Shown here: in pieces, positions 26,855-36,413 of the stretch
Position numbering within the stretch: the first letter of the stretch is position 1
Layout: every line of letters starts with the position of its first letter
Source: Rhodocyclaceae bacterium
Lineage (GTDB): Bacteria > Pseudomonadota > Gammaproteobacteria > Burkholderiales > Rhodocyclaceae
DNA length: 64,000 nt
Direction of reading: 5' to 3'
Assembly (NCBI GenBank): GCA_023383815.1
Contig: JAHDYG010000009.1
Location: forward strand, 62,001-126,000
The notes under the pieces: generated by a model
Database searches by the model: none
What the model saw: the letters and a program-made list of their open reading frames with translations, nothing else
What the model was told of the DNA's origin: nothing
Position numbers and translations under genes: made by a program

Positions 26855-29800
26855 TTACTGGAAATCCCGGCTGCGTGTCGCGAGCGCGCCGAGCAGGCGG
26901 GAAAGGTCCACGATGCGCCCGGCAGTCAGATGCACGACCTTGCCCTGGCGGCGGATCTGGCCGAACACGCCAAGGAGCCGTGCACCGAGGAGTTCGCGGC
27001 GCTGACGTTCGACGAGCTCGGCGTAGACGATGATGTTGGCCAGCCCGGTTTCGTCTTCGAGCGTGACGAACATCGTGCCCTTGGCAGTGCCCGGGCGCTG
27101 GCGGCAGGTGACGATGCCGGCGGCCCGGGCGAACTGGCGATCGGCGCAGTGGGCGATCTCGGTGGCGGTCATGAAGCGCATCGCACCCAGCCTCTCGCGC
27201 AGGAGCGACAGCGGATGGCAGCCGAGCGTGAAGCCGAGGCGGGCGTAGTCCTCGACCAGGTTCTCGGCGGTGTCGGGCGGCGCCAGTTCGGGTGGCGGGT
27301 CGGCGGTCGGGGCGCCGCGCAGCACGCCGGGTGCAGGCTGACTGCCGGCGGCCTGCCACAGTGCCTGGCGCCGGTGCCCGGCGAGCGTGGCCAGCGCACC
27401 GGCTGCAGCGAGGCGGCGCAGGCTGCCGGCATCGAGTCCGGCGCGCAGCGCGAGATCCTCGACCGAGGTGAAGGGGCCGTGCGTGCGGGCGGCGACGATG
27501 CGCTCGGCCGCATCGCGATCCAGGCCCTTGACCAGGCTCAGACCGAGCCGGGCGGCTGGCGGGCCACCGGCGGGGCGCAGCGCCTCCAGCGTGCACTCGC
27601 GCTTGCTCGCGGTGACGTCGGGGCCGAGCACGACGACGTCGTGGCGGCGGGCGTCCTGGATGAGCTGGGAGGGGGAATAGAAGCCCATCGGCTGGCTGTC
27701 GAGCAGCCCGCACAGGAAGGCGGCGGGCTCGAAGCGCTTGAGCCAGGCAGAGAAGTACACCAGCAGTGCGAAACTTGCCGCATGGGATTCGGGGAATCCG
27801 TAGCTGCCGAACCCCTCGATCTGGTCGCACAGGCGGTTCGCAAAGTCGGGGCAGTAGCCGCGCTCGGCCATGCCGGCGAGCAGGCGGGCGCGGTGGCGTT
27901 CGAGCTCGCCCTTGCGTCGCCAGGCGCCCATCGAACGGCGCAACTGGTCGGCCTCGCCAGCGGAAAAGCCGGCTGCGACCATCGCAAGCTGCATGACCTG
28001 TTCCTGGAAGATCGGCACCCCCAGCGTGCGTTCGAGCACGCGGCGGACGCCGTCGTCCGCATTTGCCGCATGGGCTCCGGTGGCGCGGGCAGGATCGGGG
28101 CGCGGGTAGTCGATCGCCTCACCGCGGGCGGCCCGCTCGCGCGCCTTGAGGTAGGGGTGCACCATGCCGCCCTGGATCGGGCCGGGGCGCACGATCGCGA
28201 CCTCGACCACGAGGTCGTAGAAGCTGCGCGGCGCCAGGCGTGGCAGCATCGTCATCTGCGCGCGCGACTCGACCTGGAACACGCCGATCGAATCGGCATT
28301 CGCGAGCATCTCGTACACCGCCGGCACCTCACGCGGAAGATCGGCCAGCGTCAGCGCTTGCCCGCGCCAGGCCGACACCTTCGCCAGCGTGCGCCGCAGT
28401 GCCGAGAGCATGCCCAGTGCGAGCACGTCGATCTTCAGCAGACCCACGGCATCGAGGTCGTCCTTGTCCCACTGGATCACGGTGCGCTCGGCCATCGCGG
28501 CATTCTCGACCGGCACCAACTCGTCGAGCCGCCCACGGGCAATCACGAAGCCGCCGACGTGCTGCGACAGATGGCGTGGAAAGCCGATCAGCGCCTGCAC
28601 CAGCGTGACCAGCCTCAGAACCATCGGGCTGTCCGGGTCGAGTCCGGCTTCGCGCAGGCGCTCGGGCAGGATCTGCCGCCCATCGAACCAGAAGTGCGCG
28701 CGCGTCAGGCACTCGATCTGCGCTGGCGCGAACCCCAGCGCGCGGCCCACGTCGCGCAGTGCGCTGCGCGGGCGGTAGCGGATCACGGTTGCTGCCAGCG
28801 CGGCGCGCTCGCGGCCGTACTTGTGATAGACGTACTGGATCACTTCCTCGCGCCGCTCGTGCTCGAAGTCGACGTCGATGTCGGGCGGCTCGTTGCGTTC
28901 GCGCGAGATGAAGCGCTCGACCAGCATGATGCCCAGTTCCGGATTCACCTCGGTGATGCCGAGCGCCCAGCACACCACCGAGTTGGCCGCCGAGCCGCGC
29001 CCCTGGCACAGGATGCCGCGGCTGCGCGCGAAGCGCACGATGTCATGCACGGTCAGGAAGTAGGGCTCGTAGCCGAGTTCGGCGATCAAGGCCAGTTCGT
29101 GCTCGATCTTGTCGCGCACCTCCGGTGCGGCCGGGTCGGTGCGGGACGATGCCGGCGCACGGTAGCGCTCGCGCAGTCCCGCCTCGACCAGATGGCGCAG
29201 CCAGCCGCTGGCCGACCAGCCGTCAGGCACCAGCTCGGCTGGGTATTCGTAGCGCAGTTCGTCAAGCGAAAAGAGGCAGCGGTCGGCGATGCGCAAGGTC
29301 TCGGCGAGCAAGCCGGGTGGGTAGCGCCCGGCCAGCGTGGCGCGTTCGTGCAGGCGCCGCTCGGCGTTCGATGCGAGTGCCAGACCCGCTTCCATCACCG
29401 TAGTGCGCAGCCGGGTCGCAGTGAGCACGTCGGCAAGCGGCCGGCGGCCGGCCTCGTGCATCCGTGCGCCGGTGGCTGCAACGCACGGCAGGCCGGCCCG
29501 GGCTGCGATCGCCTGCAGGTGCACAAGCCGCCCGCGGTCGTCGCTACCGCACACGAGTTCGACGGCGAGCCAGGTCGCAGCGGGAAAGCGCTCGCCTAGC
29601 CAGCAGGCATCGGCGAGCAGGCCCGCGTCGCCGGTTCCGTCGTCCGGCATTTCGGCTTCGGATGGAACCAGCAGCGCGAGGCAGCCGGGCAGCCCTGCGT
29701 CCAGATCGTCGCGCACGAGCCGGTAGCTGCCCTTGGCGCTTGCGCGCCGGCCGCGGCTGATGAGTCGCGACAGGTTTGCGTAGCCGCGGCGGTCGGTCGC

Positions 29801-30064
29801 GAGCAGGATCACGGTCGGGCCGTCGGCGAGCCGGATCTCGCTGCCGACGAGAAGCTTCAAAGGCAGGCCGGCGCGCCGGATCTCCTGGTGCGCGCGCACG
29901 ATGCCGGCGAACGAGCACTCGTCGGTCAGCGCCAGCGCGGTGTACCCGAGTTCGGTGGCGCGCACGACCAGCTCCTCGGGATGCGAGGCGCCGCACAGAA
30001 AACTGAAATTGCTCAGGCAGTGCAGCTCGGCGTAGGCGGGAAGGGATGAAGTTGAGCTGAACAT
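26855..30064 (-). CDS. dnaE2: Error-prone DNA polymerase DnaE2 (ImuC)
   Basis: A 1069-residue C-family polymerase for SOS translesion synthesis with ImuA and ImuB. The order is an N-terminal PHP domain (YAELHCLSNFSFL at the start), a palm with catalytic acids in PPDIDVDFEH, fingers (GRGSAANSVVCWALGI), helix-hairpin-helix, and a C-terminal OB fold (KGTMFVTLEDETGLANII). The length and SNFSFL start separate DnaE2 from the main replicase DnaE. The ATG at 30064 fits the family start; the longer in-frame ORF to 30499 is antisense to the kinase gene. Unusually, it is 13 kb from the lexA-imuA-imuB cassette in the same window. Confidence 0.95.
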   Translation of the reverse strand: MFSSTSSLPAYAELHCLSNFSFLCGASHPEELVVRATELGYTALALTDECSFAGIVRAHQEIRRAGLPLKLLVGSEIRLADGPTVILLATDRRGYANLSRLISRGRRASAKGSYRLVRDDLDAGLPGCLALLVPSEAEMPDDGTGDAGLLADACWLGERFPAATWLAVELVCGSDDRGRLVHLQAIAARAGLPCVAATGARMHEAGRRPLADVLTATRLRTTVMEAGLALASNAERRLHERATLAGRYPPGLLAETLRIADRCLFSLDELRYEYPAELVPDGWSASGWLRHLVEAGLRERYRAPASSRTDPAAPEVRDKIEHELALIAELGYEPYFLTVHDIVRFARSRGILCQGRGSAANSVVCWALGITEVNPELGIMLVERFISRERNEPPDIDVDFEHERREEVIQYVYHKYGRERAALAATVIRYRPRSALRDVGRALGFAPAQIECLTRAHFWFDGRQILPERLREAGLDPDSPMVLRLVTLVQALIGFPRHLSQHVGGFVIARGRLDELVPVENAAMAERTVIQWDKDDLDAVGLLKIDVLALGMLSALRRTLAKVSAWRGQALTLADLPREVPAVYEMLANADSIGVFQVESRAQMTMLPRLAPRSFYDLVVEVAIVRPGPIQGGMVHPYLKARERAARGEAIDYPRPDPARATGAHAANADDGVRRVLERTLGVPIFQEQVMQLAMVAAGFSAGEADQLRRSMGAWRRKGELERHRARLLAGMAERGYCPDFANRLCDQIEGFGSYGFPESHAASFALLVYFSAWLKRFEPAAFLCGLLDSQPMGFYSPSQLIQDARRHDVVVLGPDVTASKRECTLEALRPAGGPPAARLGLSLVKGLDRDAAERIVAARTHGPFTSVEDLALRAGLDAGSLRRLAAAGALATLAGHRRQALWQAAGSQPAPGVLRGAPTADPPPELAPPDTAENLVEDYARLGFTLGCHPLSLLRERLGAMRFMTATEIAHCADRQFARAAGIVTCRQRPGTAKGTMFVTLEDETGLANIIVYAELVERQRRELLGARLLGVFGQIRRQGKVVHLTAGRIVDLSRLLGALATRSRDFQ

Positions 30065-30072
30065 AAATATAG
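30057..30072 (-). promoter_or_regulatory. Possible degenerate LexA box at dnaE2 start
   Basis: On the reverse strand CTATATTTATGTTCAG fits CTGT-N8-ACAG with one mismatch in each arm and spans the dnaE2 start codon. Its AT-rich core resembles that of the perfect box at lexA. SOS control of dnaE2 is expected from the family, but this site is only a weak match. Confidence 0.35.
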
Positions 30073-30234
30073 TATAGCGAAACTGTTCTGCCGCTCTTCT
30101 GCCGTGGGCTCGCACGGGCAGTGAAGCGCCTGTGTGCCAGCGTGCTAGTATCAAAACGTGTCCATGCGCACACAAACTGGTGCATCCGGCACTCCACACA
30201 CAATCGTCGTTCTTCGACCGCGAACCGAACACGC

Positions 30235-33200
30235 ATGGCAGATGTGACCCCGCAGCCTGATTCCGAGCTGGAGATTCCGGCGCAGCGGCGTGGGCTGGAG
30301 GGCCTGCGCTCGCCGCTGGTCTGGGTCGTGATTGTGGTCGCAGTGCTGCTCCTGATCGGCAACACCATGTTGCGCACCGAGTTCCGGGCGGCAGCGGTCG
30401 AGCAGGCGAGCAGCGATATGGAGCAGTTGCTGCGCAGCTACGAGGGAAATATCGAGCAGCGTTTCCTGAACATCGAAACCACGCTGCAATCGCTCGCACT
30501 GCTGATCGGAACCAACGAGTACTCGCCCCGCGAAACCCATCTGTTGCTGCGCCAGGCCGTGCAGACCCTGGGCATCGTGCGCGTGATCGGAGTCACCGAC
30601 CACACGGGCATGGTCGTGCGCTCGTCGCGAAGCGATCCGGCTCCGGCCGTGTCACTGGCCGGTCGCGACTACATCGATTACTACCTGGCGGGCGGGCAGG
30701 CGCCGCGCTTTCTGTCGGCACCTGTCGTCAACCTCGTCGACAAGCAGTGGCAGGTCTCCCTTGCCGTTCCGGTGCGCACGCGCAGCGGTGAACTGTGGGG
30801 CGTGATCTCGGCCGTGGTCGATCCGAGGCTGATCATCGAGGCGCTCGTCCCGGTCGCCGAGAGCGGCGATTTCGTGACCCTCCTCTACGAGGACTTCCGT
30901 CTCATCGCGCGCCTGCCGTGGCTCGAGGACCGGATCGGGACTTCGCTCGCCGATGCCGAGATCTTCAGGGATCTGGTGCGCAGTCCGCACGGGCGCGTCG
31001 TTGGCACCTACACCGGGCGGATCAGCGGCGATCATCGCCTGGGGGCCGCAACCCGTCTCTTTCACGACAAGCTCGTGCTTTCGACTTCCCGCCCGCTGGA
31101 AGGGGCTCTCGGGTTCTGGCCGGTGCTCGAACTGGTCGCTGCGATCGGTTCGCTGGCGATCCTCGCGTTCGTCGTGCTGATCGCGTGGCTGATCCGGCGC
31201 CGGCTCGCCGAAGCGGCCAGTCATGCGGCCACACTGGAACGGCTCAACCTGCGCCTGCAGGAGGAAAGCCGACGCAGCGCGCAACTCGCCCGGGTGAAGA
31301 GCCGCTTTCTCGCGAACATGAGCCACGAGATCCGCACGCCGATGAATGCCATCCTCGGGCTTGGCCATCTGCTCGAAGAGACCCGGCTCGAAGGCACCCA
31401 GCGCACCTACGTCGAGCAGATGCTCGGTTCCGGACGCTTCCTGCTCGGCCTGCTCGACGACATCCTGAGCTTCACGCGGGCCGAATCGGGACGACTGGTG
31501 CTGGAGCGGGCCGAGTTCGACCTCGAGGCGCTGCTTGAGGCGCTGGCGGGGATCATCGGCACGAACCTGGGCTCGCGCAGGGTCGAGATCGTGTTCGACC
31601 TGCCGCCCGAGGTGCCGCGCTGGCTGCTGGGGGATGCGATGCGCCTGGAGCAGGTGCTGGTCAATCTGCTGGGCAACGCGATCAAGTTCACCGAAGCCGG
31701 GGAGGTGCTGCTGCGCATCGAACTCGTCAGGCTCGATGCGGATACGGTCGAGCTACGATTTCTCGTCAGCGATACCGGAATCGGAATCTCTGCACAGGAT
31801 CTGCCGCAACTCTTCGATGCCTTCATGCAGGGCGATGCGCCGCTTGCCCGGCGCAGCGGTGGGGTCGGCCTCGGGCTGGCGATCTGCCAGCGGATCGTGG
31901 GCCTGATGGGTGGGCGCATCGAGGTGCGCAGCGAGCCGGGGCAGGGCAGCGAGTTCTCGTTTGCGGTGCCGTTCGGACGCAGCCACCGGATTCCGGAAAC
32001 ACCCGCAGTACCCGAGAACCGCAGCGCGATCGTTGCCGAGGATCATCCACTTGCGCGCGAGGTGCTCGCACGCATGCTCGGCGGGCTGGGCTGGCGCGTC
32101 GTCGAGCTCGACTCGGCGCAGGCCGTGCGCGAGCGGCTCGAATGCGCGCGTGCCGGCGGCGAGCGGTTCGATCTTCTGGCGCTCGACGCCGGCATGGCGA
32201 TGCAGGCGCAGCAGAGCTTGCTGCATGACCTGTTGCATGACGCGGTGCACGATCACGGCGGTGAGCGACCCCGCATCCTGTTGCTTGCCAATGCCATCGA
32301 GCAGCGCGAACTGATTGCGGCGCTCGACGGGTTCGGGCTTCGCAATGCCTTGCTTGCAAAGCCGGTCACGTGTCCGGCGCTGGCAGCCGCACTCGCCCGG
32401 CTGCGCCTCGGTACCGCGAACCGGGGTACGGACGGGCCCGCTGGAGTGCACCGTCAGCGGATCGATGGTGTCCGCGTGCTTCTGGTCGAGGACAACGAAG
32501 TCAACCAGGTCGTGGCGGGGCGGGTCCTCGAACGTGCCGGTGCCCGGGTCAGCATCGCCGGAGATGGACGAGCCGCAATAGACCGCGTAGCGGCCGATCC
32601 GGACGGCTTCGATGTGATCCTGATGGACATTCAGTTGCCGCAGATGGATGGATACGAGGTGACGCGCCGCATCCGGCAGTTGCCAGGCTGGCAGGAGCGG
32701 CCGATCATCGCGCTGACCGCCGGGGTCCTCGATCAGAACCGGGAGCGCTGCCTGGCGGCCGGAATGAACGAATTCATCGCCAAGCCGATCGAACCCGACC
32801 GCATGATCCGGACCCTGATCGGTGCGGTCGGCCGATCCGGCCCTGAAGCGCAGGAACCGGCTGTGCGCACCGTCTCCAGGGGTACGCTTCCGACCGTCGA
32901 TGGGGTGGATGCCGGCCGTGCGCTCACACTCTTCGCGGACCAACGCGCCTTGTTCGAGTCCTTGCTCGTACAGTTTTCCGGTCGTTACCGGACGATCATG
33001 GACGAGGTGCGCGCAGGGCTGGCCGATGAGCAGGCCGAGCAGGTCGGGCGACGCTTGCACGAGCTGCGTGGTGCGGCTGGAAACCTTGGCGCACTTCGCG
33101 TCTCGGAGGCTGCAGCGGCGCTCGAATCGGCGATCGGGAAAGGGGCGCACGAGCGCGTCGGCCCCGCTGTGGAGCATCTCGATGCATGCCTGACCGAGCT

Positions 33201-33474
33201 GCTCGATGGTATCCGGGCCTTGCGTCACGAGGACGTCGAGGAGCTTGCCGTGTGCGGTGAAGTGCCGGCCGAGGCATTTTCCGAACTCATGGATCTGCTC
33301 GCCGCGCACAACATGAAGGCCGTCGTCCGGTTCGAGGAACTCGCACCCGCCCTGCGCGGGCAGTTCGGAGCCGAGCGGGTCGCAGGGCTCGGACGCGCGA
33401 TCGAGGCACTGGATTTCGCAAGAGCGGCAGAGCTATTGAGCCGGATGCGGGAAGAGAGGGAGGAGATCGGATGA
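30235..33474 (+). CDS. Hybrid sensor histidine kinase with receivers and HPt
   Basis: A 1079-residue membrane kinase. It has a first helix (about 26-46), a periplasmic Cache-like sensor (about 50-290), a second helix, HisKA with phospho-acceptor H364 in SHEIRTP, and HATPase (NLLGNAIKFTE, GIGLSAQ-like region, GGVGLGLAI). A degenerate receiver with Asp651 follows, then a full receiver (LLVEDNEVNQ; phospho-acceptor D798 in LMDIQLPQMDG), and an HPt domain with H942 in LHELRGAAGNLG. This is a complete internal phosphorelay. The ATG at 30235 starts the protein; codons before it are not conserved-looking. It ends in overlap with a REC-GGDEF gene, the probable output. Confidence 0.93.
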   Translation: MADVTPQPDSELEIPAQRRGLEGLRSPLVWVVIVVAVLLLIGNTMLRTEFRAAAVEQASSDMEQLLRSYEGNIEQRFLNIETTLQSLALLIGTNEYSPRETHLLLRQAVQTLGIVRVIGVTDHTGMVVRSSRSDPAPAVSLAGRDYIDYYLAGGQAPRFLSAPVVNLVDKQWQVSLAVPVRTRSGELWGVISAVVDPRLIIEALVPVAESGDFVTLLYEDFRLIARLPWLEDRIGTSLADAEIFRDLVRSPHGRVVGTYTGRISGDHRLGAATRLFHDKLVLSTSRPLEGALGFWPVLELVAAIGSLAILAFVVLIAWLIRRRLAEAASHAATLERLNLRLQEESRRSAQLARVKSRFLANMSHEIRTPMNAILGLGHLLEETRLEGTQRTYVEQMLGSGRFLLGLLDDILSFTRAESGRLVLERAEFDLEALLEALAGIIGTNLGSRRVEIVFDLPPEVPRWLLGDAMRLEQVLVNLLGNAIKFTEAGEVLLRIELVRLDADTVELRFLVSDTGIGISAQDLPQLFDAFMQGDAPLARRSGGVGLGLAICQRIVGLMGGRIEVRSEPGQGSEFSFAVPFGRSHRIPETPAVPENRSAIVAEDHPLAREVLARMLGGLGWRVVELDSAQAVRERLECARAGGERFDLLALDAGMAMQAQQSLLHDLLHDAVHDHGGERPRILLLANAIEQRELIAALDGFGLRNALLAKPVTCPALAAALARLRLGTANRGTDGPAGVHRQRIDGVRVLLVEDNEVNQVVAGRVLERAGARVSIAGDGRAAIDRVAADPDGFDVILMDIQLPQMDGYEVTRRIRQLPGWQERPIIALTAGVLDQNRERCLAAGMNEFIAKPIEPDRMIRTLIGAVGRSGPEAQEPAVRTVSRGTLPTVDGVDAGRALTLFADQRALFESLLVQFSGRYRTIMDEVRAGLADEQAEQVGRRLHELRGAAGNLGALRVSEAAAALESAIGKGAHERVGPAVEHLDACLTELLDGIRALRHEDVEELAVCGEVPAEAFSELMDLLAAHNMKAVVRFEELAPALRGQFGAERVAGLGRAIEALDFARAAELLSRMREEREEIG

Positions 33475-34550
33475 TGCAAGAGTGCGCTGAGTACCAGCCC
33501 CGGATCCTGATCGTCGACGACGATGCCGGCAGCATCCGCGTGCTGAGCCTGATTCTCGACGGCCTCGGTGAGATCCACTTCGCGACCAACGCCGAGGATG
33601 CGCTGTCCCTGCTGCACGAGATCCCCTTCGATCTGCTGCTTCTCGACATCCAGATGCCGGGGGTGAGCGGCTTCGACCTGTGCCGCCGGATCAAGGCCCA
33701 GCGCGAGCATGCCGACCTCCCGATCCTCTTCGTGACGGCCCACTCCGATGTCGACAGCGAAACCACGGCGCTCGAGGCCGGAGCCGTCGATTTCATCCCC
33801 AAGCCGCTCAATGCGCCGATCGTGCGCGCCCGCGTCCGCACGCATCTCGCGCTCAAGCAGCGCTCCGACCAGTTGCGCGATCTGGCCGCAATCGACGGCC
33901 TGACCGGGATCCCGAACCGGCGCCGGCTCGATGAGACGCTCGACCGGGAACGGCGCCGCGCCTGCCGGACCCACGCCGATCTTTCGCTGCTCTTGATCGA
34001 CGTCGATTACTTCAAGGCCTACAACGACCGCTATGGACACCAGGCGGGCGACGACTGCCTGCGGGCGATCGCGCAGACGCTGGCGCGGTGTGCGCGGCGG
34101 CCGGGCGACGCGGTGGCGCGTTATGGCGGCGAGGAGTTCGTGATCGTCGTGCCCGGCTGCCGGCCGGAGCAGGCGCTCGCGTTCGCAGACAAGACGCGCA
34201 GGGCGGTGCAGGACCTGGCGATCGCCCATGCGGGCTCGGAACATGGCGTCGTCACCGTCAGCATCGGGGTGGCGAGCTTCGTCTTCCCCTGTACGGACGG
34301 CAACTGGCCGGACCCCTGCCAGCGTGAAGAGGCCTGCAGGCTGAGGGTCGAGGATCTGGTGGGCGACGCCGATCGCGCGCTCTATGCGGCCAAGGCCGCT
34401 GGGCGCAACCGGGTCATGCTCACGCGGGTCATCGAGGATCCGCTCGAGGACGGAAGCGACACCCGGCAGATCGTGATCGAACCCTTCCGCAAACCCGACC
34501 CGCCCGGTGCACCGCGCACCCGGAGCTCACTCGATTCTTCAGCCCTATGA
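33471..34550 (+). CDS. REC-GGDEF response regulator (diguanylate cyclase)
   Basis: A 359-residue regulator with an N-terminal receiver (ILIVDDD; phospho-Asp in LLLDIQMPG; Lys in IPKPL) and a C-terminal GGDEF domain (RYGGEEF, product-inhibition site RPGD five residues before it). Phosphorylation would promote dimerisation and c-di-GMP synthesis, as in PleD/WspR-type proteins. It begins within the kinase stop (ATGATG) and its stop overlaps the next ATG, so kinase, cyclase and peptidase are co-translated. The tail after the GGDEF domain is proline-rich and unmatched. Confidence 0.93.
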   Translation: MMQECAEYQPRILIVDDDAGSIRVLSLILDGLGEIHFATNAEDALSLLHEIPFDLLLLDIQMPGVSGFDLCRRIKAQREHADLPILFVTAHSDVDSETTALEAGAVDFIPKPLNAPIVRARVRTHLALKQRSDQLRDLAAIDGLTGIPNRRRLDETLDRERRRACRTHADLSLLLIDVDYFKAYNDRYGHQAGDDCLRAIAQTLARCARRPGDAVARYGGEEFVIVVPGCRPEQALAFADKTRRAVQDLAIAHAGSEHGVVTVSIGVASFVFPCTDGNWPDPCQREEACRLRVEDLVGDADRALYAAKAAGRNRVMLTRVIEDPLEDGSDTRQIVIEPFRKPDPPGAPRTRSSLDSSAL

Positions 34551-36373
34551 ACCCGAAGTCCATTGCCGGGCGTCGCACGACGCACTACACGATCACCCCG
34601 CATCATCCCGAAGCACATCTGTTCCGCGTCACCTGCGCAGTCGACGACCCCGATCCGTCCGGGCAGGCGTTCCGGCTGCCGGCGTGGATTCCCGGCAGCT
34701 ACATGATCCGCGAGTTCGCACGCAACATCGTCACGCTGCGGGCCGAGTGCGACGGGCACCCGGTCGCCGCGGAAAAGCTCGACAAGCACACCTGGCGGGT
34801 GGTGCCGCGGCGCGGTGCGCAGCGCCTCGTGCTCGATTACGAGGTCTATGCCTGGGATCTGTCGGTGCGGGCCGCCCATCTGGACCCGACGCACGGCTTC
34901 TTCAACGGGCCGAGTGTCTTCCTCGCCGTACTTGGTCGCGAGCACGAACCCTGCCTCGTGGACATTCGCCGCCCCGAAGGCCGCGCCCATGCCGGCTGGA
35001 AAGTCGCCACCACGCTTGCACCCGCATACGGCGAGAAGGGGGCGGCGAGGGTGGGCGGATTCGGACTCTACCGGGCCGACGACTACGACGAGCTGATCGA
35101 CCACCCGGTCGAGATGGGGCACTTCATCCACGCGCAGTTCGAAGCCGCGGGGGTGCGCCACGAGATTGCGCTGACCGGCCGTCACGACTGCGACACCGCT
35201 CGCCTGTGTGCCGACCTGGCGAAGATCTGCGCCTGGCAGATCGAGCTCTTCGGCCGCCCGGCTCCGGTCGAGCGCTATCTCTTTCTGGCGATGATCGTCG
35301 GCGACGGCTACGGCGGCCTCGAACACCGTGCTTCGACCGCGCTGCTCGCGAGCCGCAAGGGCCTGCCGTGGGTTGGCATGGAAGGTCTGCCGGAAGGCTA
35401 TCAGTCCTTTCTCGGCCTGTGCAGCCATGAGTATTTCCACACCTGGAACGTCAAGCGCATCAAGCCGGCCGCCTTCACGCCCTACGACCTTGCAGTCGAG
35501 AACCACACCCGGCTGCTGTGGCTGTTCGAGGGCTTCACGTCCTACTACGATGACCTTGCCATGGTGCGTTCGGGCGTGATCGGCGTGGGCGACTACCTCG
35601 CGCTGCTGGGCAAGACGATCTCCAACGTGCTGCGCGGCAGCGGACGGCTCAAGCAAAGCGTGGCCGAATCGTCCTTCGATGCCTGGACCAAGTATTACCG
35701 CCAGGACGAAAACGCGCCGAACGCCATCGTCAGCTATTACGCCAAGGGCGCCCTGATCGGGCTTGCACTCGATCTGCGCCTGCGCAAGGCGAGCCGCGGC
35801 CGGCGCAGCCTCGACGACGTGATGCGCCTGCTGTGGCAGCGCCACGGCCAGACGGGTGCCGGCGTCGAGGAAGAGGGTATCTTCGATCTCGTTGCCGAGG
35901 TCGCCGCGCAGGATGCGAGCGATGGCGGGCGCGGCCTCGCCGCCTGGTTGCGGCGCACGGTCGACGGCACCGTGGATCTGCCGCTTGCGCGCGAGCTGGC
36001 CGCGTTCGGCATCGAGTTCCGGGCGGAGGCCGCGAACAGCGCGCCCACGCTCGGCATCAAGCTTGCCGGCAGCAACGGGGAAGCGCGCATCGCCACCGTG
36101 TTCGACGATGGCCCGGCGCAGCGGGCCGGACTTTCCGCGGGCGATGTGCTGATCGCACTCGATGGCCTGCGCGTTCAGGCCGATGGCCTCGAAGCGCTGC
36201 TTGCCCGCCGCAAGGCCGGCGATTGCATCGAGGTGCATGCCTTCCGGCGCGACGAGCTGATGCGATTTTCGGTCGCGGTGGCCCCGCCGCCAGCCGACAG
36301 CGTGAAGCTCGCGCTCCGTCCGCGCGTTGCGAGCGCGGTGCGGGCGCTGCGCAAGGGCTGGCTGGGGGCCTGA
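34547..36373 (+). CDS. M61-family metallopeptidase with PDZ domain
   Basis: A 608-residue peptidase of the glycyl-aminopeptidase/M61 family. It has an N-terminal beta domain (AWIPGSYMIREFARNI), zinc site HEYFH at 294-298, a downstream glutamate in LFEGFTSYYDD, and a C-terminal PDZ domain (DDGPAQRAGLSAGDVLIAL). No signal peptide is evident, so it is probably cytoplasmic, which is common in this family. It overlaps the REC-GGDEF gene by 4 bp (ATGA), an unusual operon link between a signalling relay and a peptidase. The natural substrate is unknown. Confidence 0.92.
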   Translation: MNPKSIAGRRTTHYTITPHHPEAHLFRVTCAVDDPDPSGQAFRLPAWIPGSYMIREFARNIVTLRAECDGHPVAAEKLDKHTWRVVPRRGAQRLVLDYEVYAWDLSVRAAHLDPTHGFFNGPSVFLAVLGREHEPCLVDIRRPEGRAHAGWKVATTLAPAYGEKGAARVGGFGLYRADDYDELIDHPVEMGHFIHAQFEAAGVRHEIALTGRHDCDTARLCADLAKICAWQIELFGRPAPVERYLFLAMIVGDGYGGLEHRASTALLASRKGLPWVGMEGLPEGYQSFLGLCSHEYFHTWNVKRIKPAAFTPYDLAVENHTRLLWLFEGFTSYYDDLAMVRSGVIGVGDYLALLGKTISNVLRGSGRLKQSVAESSFDAWTKYYRQDENAPNAIVSYYAKGALIGLALDLRLRKASRGRRSLDDVMRLLWQRHGQTGAGVEEEGIFDLVAEVAAQDASDGGRGLAAWLRRTVDGTVDLPLARELAAFGIEFRAEAANSAPTLGIKLAGSNGEARIATVFDDGPAQRAGLSAGDVLIALDGLRVQADGLEALLARRKAGDCIEVHAFRRDELMRFSVAVAPPPADSVKLALRPRVASAVRALRKGWLGA

Positions 36374-36413
36374 ATCCGTGCTGCTTAGAAACGGGGGTCG
36401 GCCCGGCGCGGCC

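Noticed and set aside
26930..29599. 889-codon forward ORF opposite dnaE2
   Set aside because: dnaE2 motifs are clear on the reverse strand; the forward frame shows no domain and is a mirror frame.
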